DNA of 64,000 nt from positions 14,387,001-14,451,000 of the forward strand of contig NC_134025.1 of assembly GCF_964204645.1 (NCBI RefSeq), in the 5' to 3' direction. Source of the DNA: Tubulanus polymorphus (lineage: Eukaryota; Nemertea; Palaeonemertea; Tubulaniformes; Tubulanidae). Numbering within the stretch: position 1 is the stretch's first letter; each line of letters begins with the position of its first letter. Made by a program: the position numbers and the translations under genes. The notes beneath the pieces are model-generated. The model was not told the DNA's origin. It was given only the letters and a program-made list of their open reading frames with translations, and made no database searches. This document shows positions 22,754 through 35,339 of this stretch, one piece after another.

Positions 22754-23842
22754 GTTTCAGCACACACACAGCCCCTCTACCATCAATGCCTAACCCCTGT
22801 TCGACCAACTGTGGGCGTTTTCCTTTGAAACATAAGCCTAATTGTAAAAGATAAGCATTAATCTATGTTAATGCTGCATCTTTATCATGAAACCTAAGAA
22901 AGATTATTCTATTATTTAGGCCTATTCAAATTTTCTGTCCACTACCACGTGGAAATAATAAGACCCAGTCAAAATTGTGCATCACGCTTTGACCAAGAAA
23001 TTGGTTCTAGGCTATAAATTTTATGACTCAAACGAATCTTTTCCTCAACAAAGGCGCTTTTAGTTTGATGCAAAATGAAATTTGCTTTTAAAATGTGTAA
23101 CTAGGCCTAATCAAAAGGATATTTCAAAAGCAAACTTTGCCGGGCCAAGAGCCATATTGAATTCAATTTTTTCCGAACCATTATGCCTCTTTCATCATAA
23201 CATTATTTATCCTATTTTAAGATCTTAGGCCTACAAGTAGAGAGAGGGCCTACGTTGGGTTCAAATTGGAATTTTAAGATTTATTTCATTTAATTCCAGG
23301 TTTTCACTGTAGATTATCAAAGACATGTGGCGTTGTGGGAGTTCATGGTTGTTTGATAATCCATTATTTGTAAGTGTAAGGCTATTTGAGGGATTCGAAA
23401 CCGACATTTTGTAAATTTTGTAGCTTTATTACATTTAATTCCAGATGTTTATCATGACATGTTTCATTTCGGGGGTTTGTCAGCGAGTTGGTATGCTGTC
23501 GGCAGAAGTAGTTTGATAATTCGTTTCATGTAAGTAAACAGCTATTTGAAGGATTCGAAACCGAAATCTGTATTGTGAATTTTTTAGTTGTATTTTGTTT
23601 GATTCTAGGTGAATAGGACATGATTCATTTTGGGAGTTTGTCCGCGAGTTTGTATACTGTCAAATGAAGTTTCTTCGTCAATTTGTCGTATGTAAGTATC
23701 AATCTATAGGTTATATAGGCCCTATTAGGGGTTCGATACAGAAATTTGGTGAATTCCTCAGATTTATTTTAATTTATTCCAGGTTGTTATCAGAAAAATA
23801 TGTACTTTATTTCATAGGTTAGTCTTTGATTGAAAACTAAAA

Positions 23843-24345
23843 ATGGATGATAGTTCTAAATTTGATGTTGATTCACATGACCAATCTAGTAAGTATGGCT
23901 CACTCGTCTTTTAGAATAAGAGACCTATTGCATTAATCCTTCAATTCAAGTTGCTATACAACCTTTTATACAGATATTTACCTTATCAATATAAACATGT
24001 ATTTGCCATTAGCCATACAATTCAGTAAAACTTTTCCCGTCCAGATTTTGAAACATCATTTGACTCAATTTTTCCTCCTAGAAAATTGCTTTAGCTCATT
24101 CCAATGTTCGCAGTAAAAGTGAATGTAGCATGTATGATTCCCATCCATCAATTTTGTCTTGTTTCGTATTTTTAGCGAAAATCTCGAAAAAGTCTGACGT
24201 CGAGGCAGGTGGTGGCCAGGCAAAGACATATTCTTGGGAAATATTTAAAGACGCATGGCATGACTTATTGTTCACTTTTTCACTTTTTCCTATCCTTATT
24301 TTGAAATTGAAGTATTGTAATAAACTATTGATTTGTTTTTGTTGA
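23843..24345 (+). CDS. Candidate small two-exon gene, copy 2
   Basis: ATG at 23843 opens an exon encoding MDDSSKFDVDSHDQS, ending TCTA|GTAAGT at 23888. A second exon would begin at 24176 after TATTTTTAG and joins in phase to encode KISKKSDVEAGGGQ and then YSWEIFKDAWHDL, running to a stop at 24345. AATAAA lies near 24318, before that stop. Upstream are tandem units resembling non-coding 5' exons. Product unknown. Copy 1 is frameshifted after the acceptor, which makes copy 2 the better candidate if any is real. Confidence 0.3.
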
Positions 24346-26440
24346 TCAACGCAACTAGTTTTGTTGTTTTCTTTCTTAATTTACATTTGAATTGGATGGT
24401 CATCTTGCGTAGGAGTCAGTTTGTCATCGAAGCAATACAGTCTAACTTGTTGACGTCTCAGATGCAGCGGGGCAGGGCGGTCATTATATTGTGGACTTAT
24501 CCAAATAACACTTACACAGCCCAACATGTTTCAGTGTGTAAACTCCGTCGTACTCGGCATTATAAGACAGTGAGGAATTGAGTTTTAGTCACCTGAGCCC
24601 TCGGCTTGATTCGACCAAAAAGATCTTAACTGACTTCACAGAATTTGATTATGAGTCAAGGATTTTCTAAATTTCTGAATGCTTTCTCTGGTTTTAAGAT
24701 CAATTCAAATTCAATCTTCAAAATATTTTATTGAAAGAAATTCTACTGAAGACAGATTTTGAAATGAAGGATATATCCAGGCAAATAATTATAGCAAAAT
24801 CAACTGATGATCATCAAGGTGAAGTTTTCATTCATCTTCGGCTAATTTGTCTACCCCTGATGATTGAAGCATTTTGGTTACTCGCGCCAATTAGTCAGCC
24901 ACAGTCGATTTTCATGCCATCTGACCTCTTTCCATCTGTAATTAAGCAATCAAATGTAAGAATTACTTAGGTAAGGAGCGAAATAATATATAGATATCTT
25001 AGGAGACTATTTGAAATCATGAGTTTGTTGTGAAAATCTATTACTACAGTCTCGTAGAGCATAGACACCAAGCCACGTGGCATTGGTATTTTTAGGGCTA
25101 TTCAGTTTACTCCAAAACAAGTCAATGATTAACATTAAAAAAGCTTCATATCAAGGGTATGTCGCAGGACTCGTGACGCCCATGAATTATCATCCCATAA
25201 TTACAATGAATCCAATTCTGCATGTACGTTAGCACGACTGATTACTAATCCAAATATTGCATTACAAAAAAAATTACGCAAAACTTCAAGTACTTACAGC
25301 ATCTGAGACAGTTGCGCTTAAGTTAGCGTGTTAAGTTACGTCTTTGGCTGTCAATGTGGAAAAAGCCTAATTTGAAACATACATTTGCGCACTGTGGTTT
25401 AATATTCCTGCAAGAATCCGCAAAGGAATTGAAGACCGTAGTGCCCAGTTCATTCCACGAATAATAGCTGGAAAGAAAGTAATCAAAATAAATTGTCATG
25501 CACATTCAGTGTAAACCAGGCCATAACTAGCTGCTATTAAGGCATTCCACTGACTGGCTCTACCCATTATATTTAGGGCCTAAATCTATTCTAGGCGCAT
25601 CCCCCCAAAAAAGCTAGGCATTAAGTAAGTAGCCAACAATGATCATTGCTTCACCGAGTAGGCCTACTCATTTGCTAGCATACTCATATTATTAAAGAAA
25701 TCATTTAATACATTCCCTGGTTAACGGATTTTCACCTTAAAATACATAAACTCCGCTGTCGTTGTCATCGATCCGAGTCGTCAACTGAACGCGGAAGTAA
25801 AATTCCGTGTGAAAATTCCTACAATTTCTGTCCATATCACGTTGATTTGACCCCGAAATCTTCAGGAAATGTAGCCAACGTAAATTGATTTACGAATAGA
25901 ATTAATCAATTGACTCATTTTAGAAATCATGGTTTCGTGCAATTCATTAAAGTCCTAAAACTCGCGATAAATTTAAGCCGAAAATGATTTCAACCATCCA
26001 CCATGTTGTTTCATTAATAAAACAATTGTTGCGCGCCGGCGCTGCACTGTGATAATGCATGGTTTCACTAGGATTCGAACCCTCGACCTCTCAGTTGGGA
26101 GTTAAACACCTTATCCACCATGCCACAGGACAGGACGCTGTTTTTATCGTTAGTGGGAGTACCGGATAGGGCGAGTTGCGATTGCTACTATCATCCGGTG
26201 TTATCTTTCAGTAAGTAATTTTAAGTTTAAAATAGGACGGAGAGTGCATAGGTATAATCTACGCGGAGCGAATGCGTGTTATATTACTATCAGAATTCTA
26301 CATTTCAATTAGAAGCAGTTAGTTGTCGAATCTGATAGAAGATGAATTTTATGTGCGAAAAAAAAGTGGAAAATATGTAAATAATAATAATAACAATCAA
26401 CAGAATTACAAAAGGGTTTTCGACGAAAGTCAGAAAACCC

Positions 26441-29285
26441 TAATAATCACGCGGATATCAATAGGGTTTTCTGTGAAATAACAGAAAACCTTAATTATGC
26501 AAAGTCCGTGGAAAAGAAGCCTTTTCTCAAAATGGGGTGGATGACCTGGATATGCTTATTAGCTACGTGCTCGCACTGCAAATTCATATAAATTTTATTT
26601 TGCAGAAAAATTATCAAATCCAATTCAATTTTACTTTATCGATCAAATTGCAGAAAATCCAATTCAATCCTATTCTGCATTCAGATTAATAAGATACAAT
26701 ATCGAAGCTAGGAAATGCTGGAAATCATAATTGTAAATGGGTTTCATCTCTAACAGAATTTTATCAACAAGGTTCCACTGTAAAATGGATCGAAATTTTA
26801 CCTTTTTTTTAACATTTTTATATGATTATATGATGTAAAGAACCTGTTAAAAATAGGCAAATTGGCTGCAAGTATCGAAAATTGCTTCCAACGTGCCTGA
26901 AGAAACAGCTTAAAAGTGGTAAAAATATAGCTTGAAATGACTTGAATTTCACCTGAGCTTGAGACAATGAAACCTGAGTGGAATGGTAAGCCTACTCATG
27001 ACCTGTATAGGTAAGTTGTGATCATGCAGGAGCACCTTTACTTTACTTAAAACCATTTCATGATGACACAAAACAACAAACGCTAAACGGTACCACCCAA
27101 CCATGATACGATATCACCAATAAAGATCGATTATTTCATTCAATTTTACCAGAGTTGTTTATTGGAGGAAAATATCATCGTTAAGTACGCCGAGAACAAC
27201 CCCGTTGTATCATCAATCAGTTGACTGACAGTTTATTGTAAAATTCCCTTCGTTCGGCTATATTCTAAGATAAGTTTTCAAGATTCTAAGATGGTCTGAT
27301 TGTCATAACCTGACAGACACGATTTCAAAGGTACCAAGTGGGAACTTTTTTCCGGGATTCATTGAAATAAATTTCATTTTTGAAAAAACTGGACGACCAA
27401 CCGACCCACTGCCGATGTATGAGCTACGTATGTTTGAAGTCAAGTGTGCATTGTGTGAAAACCTGCCTCGACTATGGCCTGGTTTTTTCCAGGAAACTGG
27501 CAGTGTTCAAATAAGCTGCCATTCATTCTTAGTGACTATATTTAAGCTGGTAATGTTATAGCGTGCATATATTCAATCTACTGTTTCATTTTGAACACAA
27601 GAGATGACGCTCATGACAAAGATTTATTATTGAAATCTAGGAAAATTATATAAATTTGTTTTTTTTTTCTGCCCTATAATTTTGCACAAAAAAAAGCGAT
27701 TCTACCTACCTACCGACTCATCCCATAAATTTGAGTCAGTGTTACAGCAAACATTACAGCAAACAGACAATTAATTTGGGATGGCCTTATCCAAATCTTG
27801 ATTGATGTAAATATCGAAGCTGGGAAATGCTGGAAATCGTTGTGATAAACAGGTTTCATCTCTAACAGAATGGTATCAATGAGGTTCTACTGTAAAATGA
27901 ATGGAAATTTTACCTCTTTTTTAATGTTCTTATATAACCTTCTTAAAGTTGATAATGCAGCTGCAAAAAAACACGATCATCATGGAAACCACTCTCTTGA
28001 ATGGAAAAAAATCTACAATTATCTAGCTTAAGTCCAAGCATGCTATTGTAGGCTGCCCAGCAGTCCTATATTTCCCGAATATCAGCGATTTGTTGCATGC
28101 TATATATAATAGAAATGGAACTGGTGGGAACAGTCAAAAGCCGAGGCTTGAAAGAAACTGGTCCCTTAACCCTTCCCGAACCAAGTTTACACAGCCATAC
28201 AACAATCACATCATCTTCAGATCACAATCTCTAATACATATGATGCATGTTTGAATATAAATTTGAATCCGAATAAAAATTTAGTAAAACAGGTTCATTA
28301 TTTCTAACAAGTGAACGTAACTAAATATAGTATTTCCTTCAAAAGATGTTAAATGATTTTGAAGTTTTAGTTATTTCATCTAGATTGTTCCAAATGTATG
28401 GTCCCTTATTTGGTATTTTTTGTGATTTTTATACAGTATTAAATCTTTCGATAGCATTGGTTCATAGAACGTGAATTTTGGTTATGTAGATTATAACTTC
28501 TTAAGAAGAAATTTTCAAAAATATTGGGAGGTTGCAGTATAGACACACAAATTATAATAAAACCTATTGAATATTTGCCATAATTTCAATATTTTCAGAG
28601 ATTTAAATAATGGAGATGTATGGTCAAAGTAGCCCTTTCTAGAAATAATTCTTATAATTTTCCTTTGTAGTGAAAATTATTAATAATTACTAATTATTAA
28701 GATAGGTTTGATAAGTGCTTGACCAAATTATATTACCGTAATCAAGATATGGGTGAATCAAGCTGTAATATAATTGTAACAATTGTTTTGAGGGAATGAA
28801 ATATGAAATTCTTCAAAATACTGCATATGTTTTTGAGATTTTGTTAGAAATAATCATTGTGTTCCTTCCAATTAAGATTTTCATCAATCCTTAAAAATAT
28901 TCATTCCACGTATAGAAATTTCAATTCACTTTTCTTTCTTACTCAACTGGAAACCATATAATGAGTTTTTTCAAATTTAACGAAAGTCTTTTAACTAAAA
29001 ACCATAGAAGCGAAGCGTTAAACCAATCACAGCATGCCATCAATTAATATGATCAATAGTTAAAATTGGCAAGATTCATATTGTCATGTGTACACAAAAC
29101 AATACGTGTGTATTGGGATCTTTTGTGAGGTCTCCACAAATGACAGGTCTTACTTTGTGCGTTTAGGCACTCACACCTTCATTTCTGAGTTCTGGTTTCA
29201 TGGTATCCATATCTTCCATCTCTGTATTGCTAAGTTATGAAAATGTCTTAACCAAAACTCAGCAAATGATTATCATCTTTTATAG
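26441..29285. other. Intron sequence with one internal repeat pair
   Basis: A+T-rich, no protein similarity recognised. A segment of about 140 bp at 26693-26830 recurs at 27805-27950 in the same orientation (AATATCGAAGCT(A/G)GGAAATG, TTTCATCTCTAACAGAAT, CACTGTAAAATG-like blocks). Confidence 0.55.
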
Positions 29286-29379
29286 CATAAGAGTTGACAA
29301 TGAATCTGGACTGATGCACTTTAATCTATTCAAATCAACTCACTTGGTGAATGCTTACAAACAAGCTAAAGAAATTGTG
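29286..29379 (+). CDS. M16-family metallopeptidase, exon 2 in window
   Basis: A 94-bp exon after TTTTATAG, ending GAAATTGTG|GTAAGT. Its first base completes the serine codon begun in the exon at 3656. It then encodes IRVDNESGLMHFNLFKSTHL followed by VNAYKQAKEIV. This is the segment expected right after the GLSY motif in C05D11.1-like M16 peptidases. It ends in phase 0, matching the exon at 38765. The intron behind it is 25.6 kb, the longest in the window. Confidence 0.88.
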
Positions 29380-29868
29380 GTAAGTGCTTCTTATTTACTA
29401 CCATTTTCAAAAGTTTATGCAAAAGTTCATGGTTTCCACAGAACAGGGAAATTGGGAAAAACTTGGTTACTTTGTAATGATAATTCCCAGTTTGGAAATA
29501 TTTGGGAATTTGAAAAAATTTTAGTTTAAGGAGGAACCCTATTGTTTTGAGCAAATCTCATTTGGTTAAATATGTCCAACTGATGACCTACTTTTGACAT
29601 GTGAATTTCCTGTGTAGGCGATTCTCAAAAACGGTTTAATTTATGTAATATTTATGGTATGTGTTAGTCAGTAACCTGTCTTTGGTTTAGTTACACGATT
29701 GGATATTTTCACAAACAACAATCAGGAATGGGAAGGTCATTTTTAAATGAAATCTTCGAGAGTCAATTTGACTCACGAGTAATTTGCCTGGCATTTTCTG
29801 GTCTTTTGAGATATCCGTCTAATTTTGTTGTAATCAAAAATTTAATATTTCGTAGTAGCGAAAGGAAT

Positions 29869-30580
29869 TGTCGATAGTGAAGCGAAAGAAGCCTTATTGC
29901 TCCATTGTGCCAGTATGGACATTCAGGATGTTTTCAGAACTTTGCCAGAAGTTCCTGCATTACTGCCAGCAAGAGGGCATTGAAGACAATTGATACCAGA
30001 AGGCTGGCTTTGCGTGCATTAGATAATTACTTTGCACCAAAAATGAATGTTCCCTTTGAACAACACAACACGTCTTCAGACAGCTGAAACAGAAACAGGA
30101 TGAAACTTTCGTTAAGAGACTGAGGTGACAGGCCCAGAATTGTGAGTTTGGTGATGACTGCGATGAGCAGATCAAGTCATTGACTGTTGTGTTTCAATTG
30201 TGCTTCGAAGGAAGGCTCTTCAAAGAGGTCAAACCCCCTTAACGTTAAATCAGTTGCTCAAATAGCCAGGAGTCTAGAAGCAGTGGACCATCTGTCCCGT
30301 CTAATGGAAGGGAAAGTAGTTGTTGGTGAAGTTAATTGGATTCATACGTATGGCAACAGATTGGAGATAGGGGAGAAACCTAGATGTGATACCGGACAAG
30401 CGAAGGGTCAGAAACGTAAATGTTTTCACTGCAGTCAAGAAGGGCATGAGTCGAAAGATTTAATCTGTCCAGCTAGAGATAAAACTTGTAATATGTGTCA
30501 CCTGAAAGGACATTTCGCTGTCATGTGCAAAACTAAAATATATAAAACACAACACAGAGAAATTGTTAAAATTACATAAG
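29869..30580 (+). pseudogene. Ty3/Gypsy gag relic with CCHC knuckles
   Basis: Gag-like text begins GIVDSEAKEALLLHCA and continues through several frames and stops to NYFAPKMNVPFEQH, an arrangement typical of Gypsy gag in invertebrates. At 30400-30545 two zinc knuckles follow: CFHCSQEGHESKDLIC (modified) and CNMCHLKGHFAVMC (CX2CX4HX4C). The protease that should follow is displaced: similarity resumes at about 33200 beyond a LINE insertion. No LTRs were identified. Confidence 0.75.
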
Positions 30581-30589
30581 TTGAGTATA

Positions 30590-33170
30590 CATGCATAATA
30601 AAACAATACACAGTAGGTTTTAAGAGTAGGTTTGGCTGAAAAAGTATGTCTTAAGATTACGTTTAGAAATATCAACGGATGCACTTTCAGAGATATTGGA
30701 AGTTTGTTCGGGAGGATTGGACTAATACATTTAAAAGATGGACTGCCGTACGAAATACGTGGAATTGGTTGACTAGAATTGTTTTTTCGTGGCTGGAACG
30801 CAGAGACCGGATCGGATTATATTGAGACAGAAGGGATTGCAGGTACTCAGGTGCTAGTCCATGTAAACATTTGTATACAATAAAGAGAATCTTGTATTCA
30901 ATCCACACCGAGACTGGCAGCCAATGTAAAGACTGAACAAGTGTTATATGCTCACTCTTCTTTTTTTTGGTGAGCGGCATTGTTCTGGACGAGCTGAAGT
31001 GGCATTGGAGCCCACAAGAAACGAATTGGCATAATCAAGCCTGCTTATCACCAAAGAAACAACGGCTGCTTTACACGCTGCATCGTCTAACAGACTTCGT
31101 ATTTTACCAATGCAATACAGATGGTAGTTAGCAGTGCGACAATTATCGTTAACATGCGTTGATAAAGACAAATGTTCATCCAAAATTATACCTAGATTCT
31201 TAACATAAGTTAATGGATGGATTTCAATACCATCAATAGTAATATATAAATCACTGGGTAAAAGGCTTTTGGCATATGGCGAACCAAGTATTACAAATTC
31301 AGTTTCATCGCTGTTAGCTTTTAATTTATTAATTGTCATCCAATTAAACAATACCTGAACCAGTTCAGCTAGTGTATTCAAAGCTGAAATTACATCAGCA
31401 AGACTCTTCGGGATTTACAACTTTATACAGCTGGTCATCATCAGCATATAAATGATATTCAGTTGAAAAATGTCTGACTATATTGCTTATAGGCTGAACA
31501 TACTAAGTAAAAAAAATCGGACGCAAAACAGATCTTTGAGGTCAGGTTATTCATCATTTCTAGCGCAAATGGATATCATTATAATACTGTGATATCCAAG
31601 GCGTATGATATCATGATTTATTGTGTGCGATGTGTTCAATGATTCATCTAGCTTTAATATCCCGTGCATAAGGTAACGTTGCATCAAGATATCTGACAAA
31701 AATGTGGTTTCAAAATGCGGAAATGCGGAAATTTACTTCGTCAGTAACCGGCACTGACTGACTGGCCTCAAATTTGAAGAACTTGGGAGCTTCTGTCCTG
31801 ATTGATCCATATGATAAAAATGAAAAAACCTCCGATGAAACCCAGGCTCTCACCAAGTTTCTACCGTATCTTATTGGGTCACTCATAGTTTTAGTTGTTT
31901 TACATCATTCAAGGGATGTATTACAATTATGAGCATTTGTTCGGACAAAAGGACCATAATCAATTTTTCGAAGATTTCATTCTTGTCAAAAGTCGGTTAT
32001 CATTAAGAGTTCACACTGACCAAAATTGAGTCCTTTTTTATATATTTTTTTCTTGTTTAATTTTAAATGAAATGATTTTTTGCATACCGGTAGCCTAGGT
32101 GACAGATTTTAACATCACACCAGTTTGGCGAGCCACTGGACCATTTCTCCTTTATTTTATTTATTGATATAAGAACTGACAAGAGCTACAATTGAGTCTC
32201 CAAAACCGTACAAAGTCGATCTAGAAGAATGTTATGATCAATCGTATCGAAGGCCGCCGATAGATGAAGCAATACCATCAATACAATGTTGCCATCATCC
32301 ATAGCAGACAGTATATCATTAGTTACTCTAAGGAGAGCTGACTCGGTACTATGAATAGCACGATATGCAGACTGAAATGGTTCATACAAATCGTTACTTT
32401 GAAGATGATCAACTATCCTGACTGCAATAACTTTTTCAATGACTTTAGACGGAAAAGGATTATTTGCTACTGGCGAAAGTTTTTATAGTTCTGAAAATCT
32501 AAGGTTGATTTCTTCAGCAAAGGATGAATAATGGCATGCTTCAGACAATCTGGAAAAGTACTCATAGTAATACACGTGTTAACAATCTTGACTAGTGCCT
32601 GTAACATACCAGATTCCGATAAATTTGATTTTGGGATAACTGTTGGTAACATTGTTAGTGACAGAAAAACGTTCTAATTTTGGTGGATCAAAATGCTCCT
32701 TCTCATAAAAGGTCCACAATGATAAGAATCCAAATCATTACGGATAGAAACATCTTGTCTGAAAAATATGTACTGAATTTTTCAGCCACTTGCTTTGTGA
32801 ATCACGAGATGGTATTAATTTCTCATCTCTATTCAATAGATCACAGTTTATCACTTTAAATGTTTGCTGAACATCTGTCATTTTACTCCTATAATATTAA
32901 GATTTTGCCTGTTTCACTAAGGGAGTAACAGTATTGCGCTGCAACATGTACATATCCTTATGGATCTCTAGCCCAGTGCTCCGCCACTGTCTGTCAAACT
33001 TCTGTCTTAATTGCTGTGCTGTATGATCGAATCTCTGACGTATACCACTTGGAACTAACGGGATGCAGAGTAACTTCACGTATCATAAGAGGCACTTATG
33101 AAAAATTCTAATTTGAAAAATTCTTTACCAGATTGCATATAAATCCAATAAAACTACTTGACTGCTCATT
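30590..33170 (-). mobile_element. CR1/L2-type LINE relic inserted in Gypsy
   Basis: Minus-strand RT fragments appear in order from high to low coordinates: SNLSESGMLQALVKIVNTCI and FPDCLKHAIIHPLLKK (about 32600-32500), FQSAYRAIHSTESALLRV and LSAAFDTIDHNILLDRL (about 32380-32200), an interruption, then NWMTINKLKANSDETEFVIL (about 31350) and LQSLHWLPVSVWIEYKI and YKCLHGLAPEYL (about 30900). These are hallmarks of CR1-clade RT and its C-terminal region. Frameshifts and stops are frequent. The gag and protease halves of a Gypsy element lie on either side. Confidence 0.82.
31545..32035. repeat. Unclassified repeat inside the LINE, related to 42510-42960
   Basis: It interrupts the LINE between the AAFDTIDH and KLKANSDE motifs. 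Ordered blocks shared with 42510-42960 include CAAGGCGTATGATAT, TTATTGTGTGCGATGTGTTC, GTAACGTTGCATCAAGATAT, AAATTTGAAGAACTTGGGAG and GATGAAACCCAGGCTCTCAC. Borders are not sharp; no inverted ends found. Confidence 0.75.
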
Positions 33171-33189
33171 AAATGCTCATTGACTTGGG

Positions 33190-35330
33190 CTCCACAACAA
33201 ATGTAATCGGCAGAGAAATGTGGTGTTATTTTATCTCGCGACAATTCGAAAATTTTTGGCTGACGTTCAAATTGGTAGAAGGAAAGTAAATGAAAATTTT
33301 ACCGTAGTGGATTTAGTTGGTCTTTCCTTGCTCGGAAAGGAGACCGCCGAAAAATTAGGAGACCTCAAGGTAGGCACAGTAGCTTCAAGTGAAGATGTCA
33401 GCGTACATCGACGAGTTGAAGAAACAGTTCCCCTCCGTGTTCCAATGGATTGGGAAATTAGAAAATTATCAGGCATCGATTCATATAGATACTTCTGTTA
33501 AGCCAGTTGCGCAACCGATGCGTCGTATACAGGTAAGTATTCGAGATAAACTAGAGCTGAAAATTAACAAACTTCTACGCGACAATATTATTGAACCAGT
33601 CGAGGGTCCTACCGGGGTAAGCCCCATCGTCATTGTTCCGAAAAAGAACGGCGATATATGCCTATGCGTCGACATGAGGTAGGCTAATAAGGCTGTAGTT
33701 CGCGAAAGGCACCCTATTCCTACAGTGGATGAACTTTTAGAGCGTATATACGCAAGTACTGTTTTCAGTTAGTTGGATTTAAATCAGGGTTTCATCAAAT
33801 TGAGTTGGATGAACCGTCACACGTAATCACAACATTTTCGACACATCTCACACTGTTTCATTATAATCACTAGATGTTCTGGATAAGTTCCGCTCCGGAG
33901 AAATTTCAGAGGATAGTCCAGCAGGTTGTTGCTACGTGTGAAGGCTGTGAGAATATCTCCGATGATCTGTTCGTCCATGATGAAGGTCAAGAACAACATG
34001 TTCGTAGGTAGATGTTCGTTCTTCTAAATTTGGAGGAAAAGGGACTTACCGTAAATGACAAGTGTCTATTTAGATTGCCTGGATTGGAGTTTATGGGGCG
34101 TCTATTTTCGAAACACGGGATTTCCCCAACCGAAGAACGTGTACATGCCAGACCAGAATCAGTTCAAGAAGTGCCAAGCTTCTTGGGTCTTGTGAACTTT
34201 TTTTCACTGTTTCAACCTGAATCTTGCGACACGTGCTGAACCATAATGTAGGTTAACACATCAGGATGAAAAGTTCGAGTGGGGTGACGAAAAAGAAGAG
34301 TCATTCAATGATCTCAAAGACTCGCTAAGTAATACCGATACTTTAGTCTATTTTCAAAGAGGCGTTGACACTGAAAAAATTGTGGACGCTAGCCCGGTCA
34401 GTTTGGGAGCCATATTGGTTCAAATCCAAGATAACATGAAACGCGTAGTAGCTTATGCTAGACGCAGCCTGACTCGTGAATGCAGATAATCACAGACTGA
34501 ACAAGAGGCTCTCAGAATTGTGTGGGCGTGTGTACATTTCCGTGCCTACCTTTACGGGACTAATTCTACTATTGCTACAGATCACCAGCCTCTGGTGTTT
34601 ATTTACTCGGAAAAACTGCGTCGTTCGAAATTGTGTTCAATTTGGGGACTGGAGAAAATGCCCCTCGGATTTCAAACCAGTGAGAAATGAACTGTGCGTC
34701 AAAGGAAAGTTGATTTTGCGTGGATGGCGATTAGTCATACCAGAGACATTGCGTAAACAAGTAGTCGATTTGGCCCACGAGAGACACCAAGGCTTGGTCA
34801 AATCGAAAGAAAGGTTGAGGTGTAAGGTGTGGTGGCCAGGGCTTGACAGATTCGCCAAGTTGCGTTGCCATTCCTGTCAGGGGTGTCAACTTGTAAGCCA
34901 GCCATCACACCCCGAGCCGTTAAAACGAATCGAATTGCCTACAGCTGCATGCCTAGATACTGCCGCTGACTTACTGGGTCCGATGCCTGGAGGTGAATAG
35001 GTGCGTGCGGTTGTAGATTACTTCAGTAGATATTTCGAAGTTGCGATAATGACCGAAATTACGTCCGAGAGGGTTATCGAAGAGCTGGAGAAAATGTTTG
35101 CAATATTTGGGCATCCGTTCATGTTAAAAACCAATAACGGGAGACAGTTTGTCTCCAAGGAATTTGAATTGTTCTTGCAAATTAATTGTTTTGAACATCG
35201 ACTAAGCACTCCTTTGTGACCAACGGTGAAATTGAAAGACAAAATTGTTAGATATTAAAACCTATTAAAATGCGTATTGCACATGCCAAAAGGAAAGATT
35301 GGGAGCGTGAATTGTATAAGTTCCTGTTAT
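33190..35330 (+). pseudogene. Ty3/Gypsy pol relic (protease end, RT, RNase H, integrase)
   Basis: It begins with the end of a retropepsin domain (NFTVVDLVGLSLLGKETAEK). RT follows: DIDELKKQFP-like text, ASIHIDTSVKPVAQPMRR, EPVEGPTGVSPIVIVPKKNG, LDLNQGFHQIELDE and a decayed ISDDLFVHDEG in place of the catalytic box. Integrase has HERHQGLVKSKERLR, CHSCQGCQLVS and VVDYFSRYFEVA. The core motif usually DNG reads NNG in TNNGRQFVS, so a catalytic Asp is lost. Frames change several times and stops are frequent. No 3' LTR recognised. Confidence 0.85.
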
Positions 35331-35339
35331 GCAGCTGTC

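Larger units (their letters stand above)
20072..26440 (+). repeat. 5-kb duplicated block, copy 2 (with insertions)
   Basis: Collinear with 4748-9744. Extra length is explained by a 64-bp tandem duplication (about 20592-20715), about 140 bp of CpG-rich DNA near 21150-21290, and the 1,228-bp foldback element at 21526-22753. It ends CAGAAAACCCTA, followed by a different hairpin-like end AGGGTTTTCTGTG...CAGAAAACC. It carries its own versions of the candidate small gene, the Cys-rich exon and the SINE. Confidence 0.85.
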
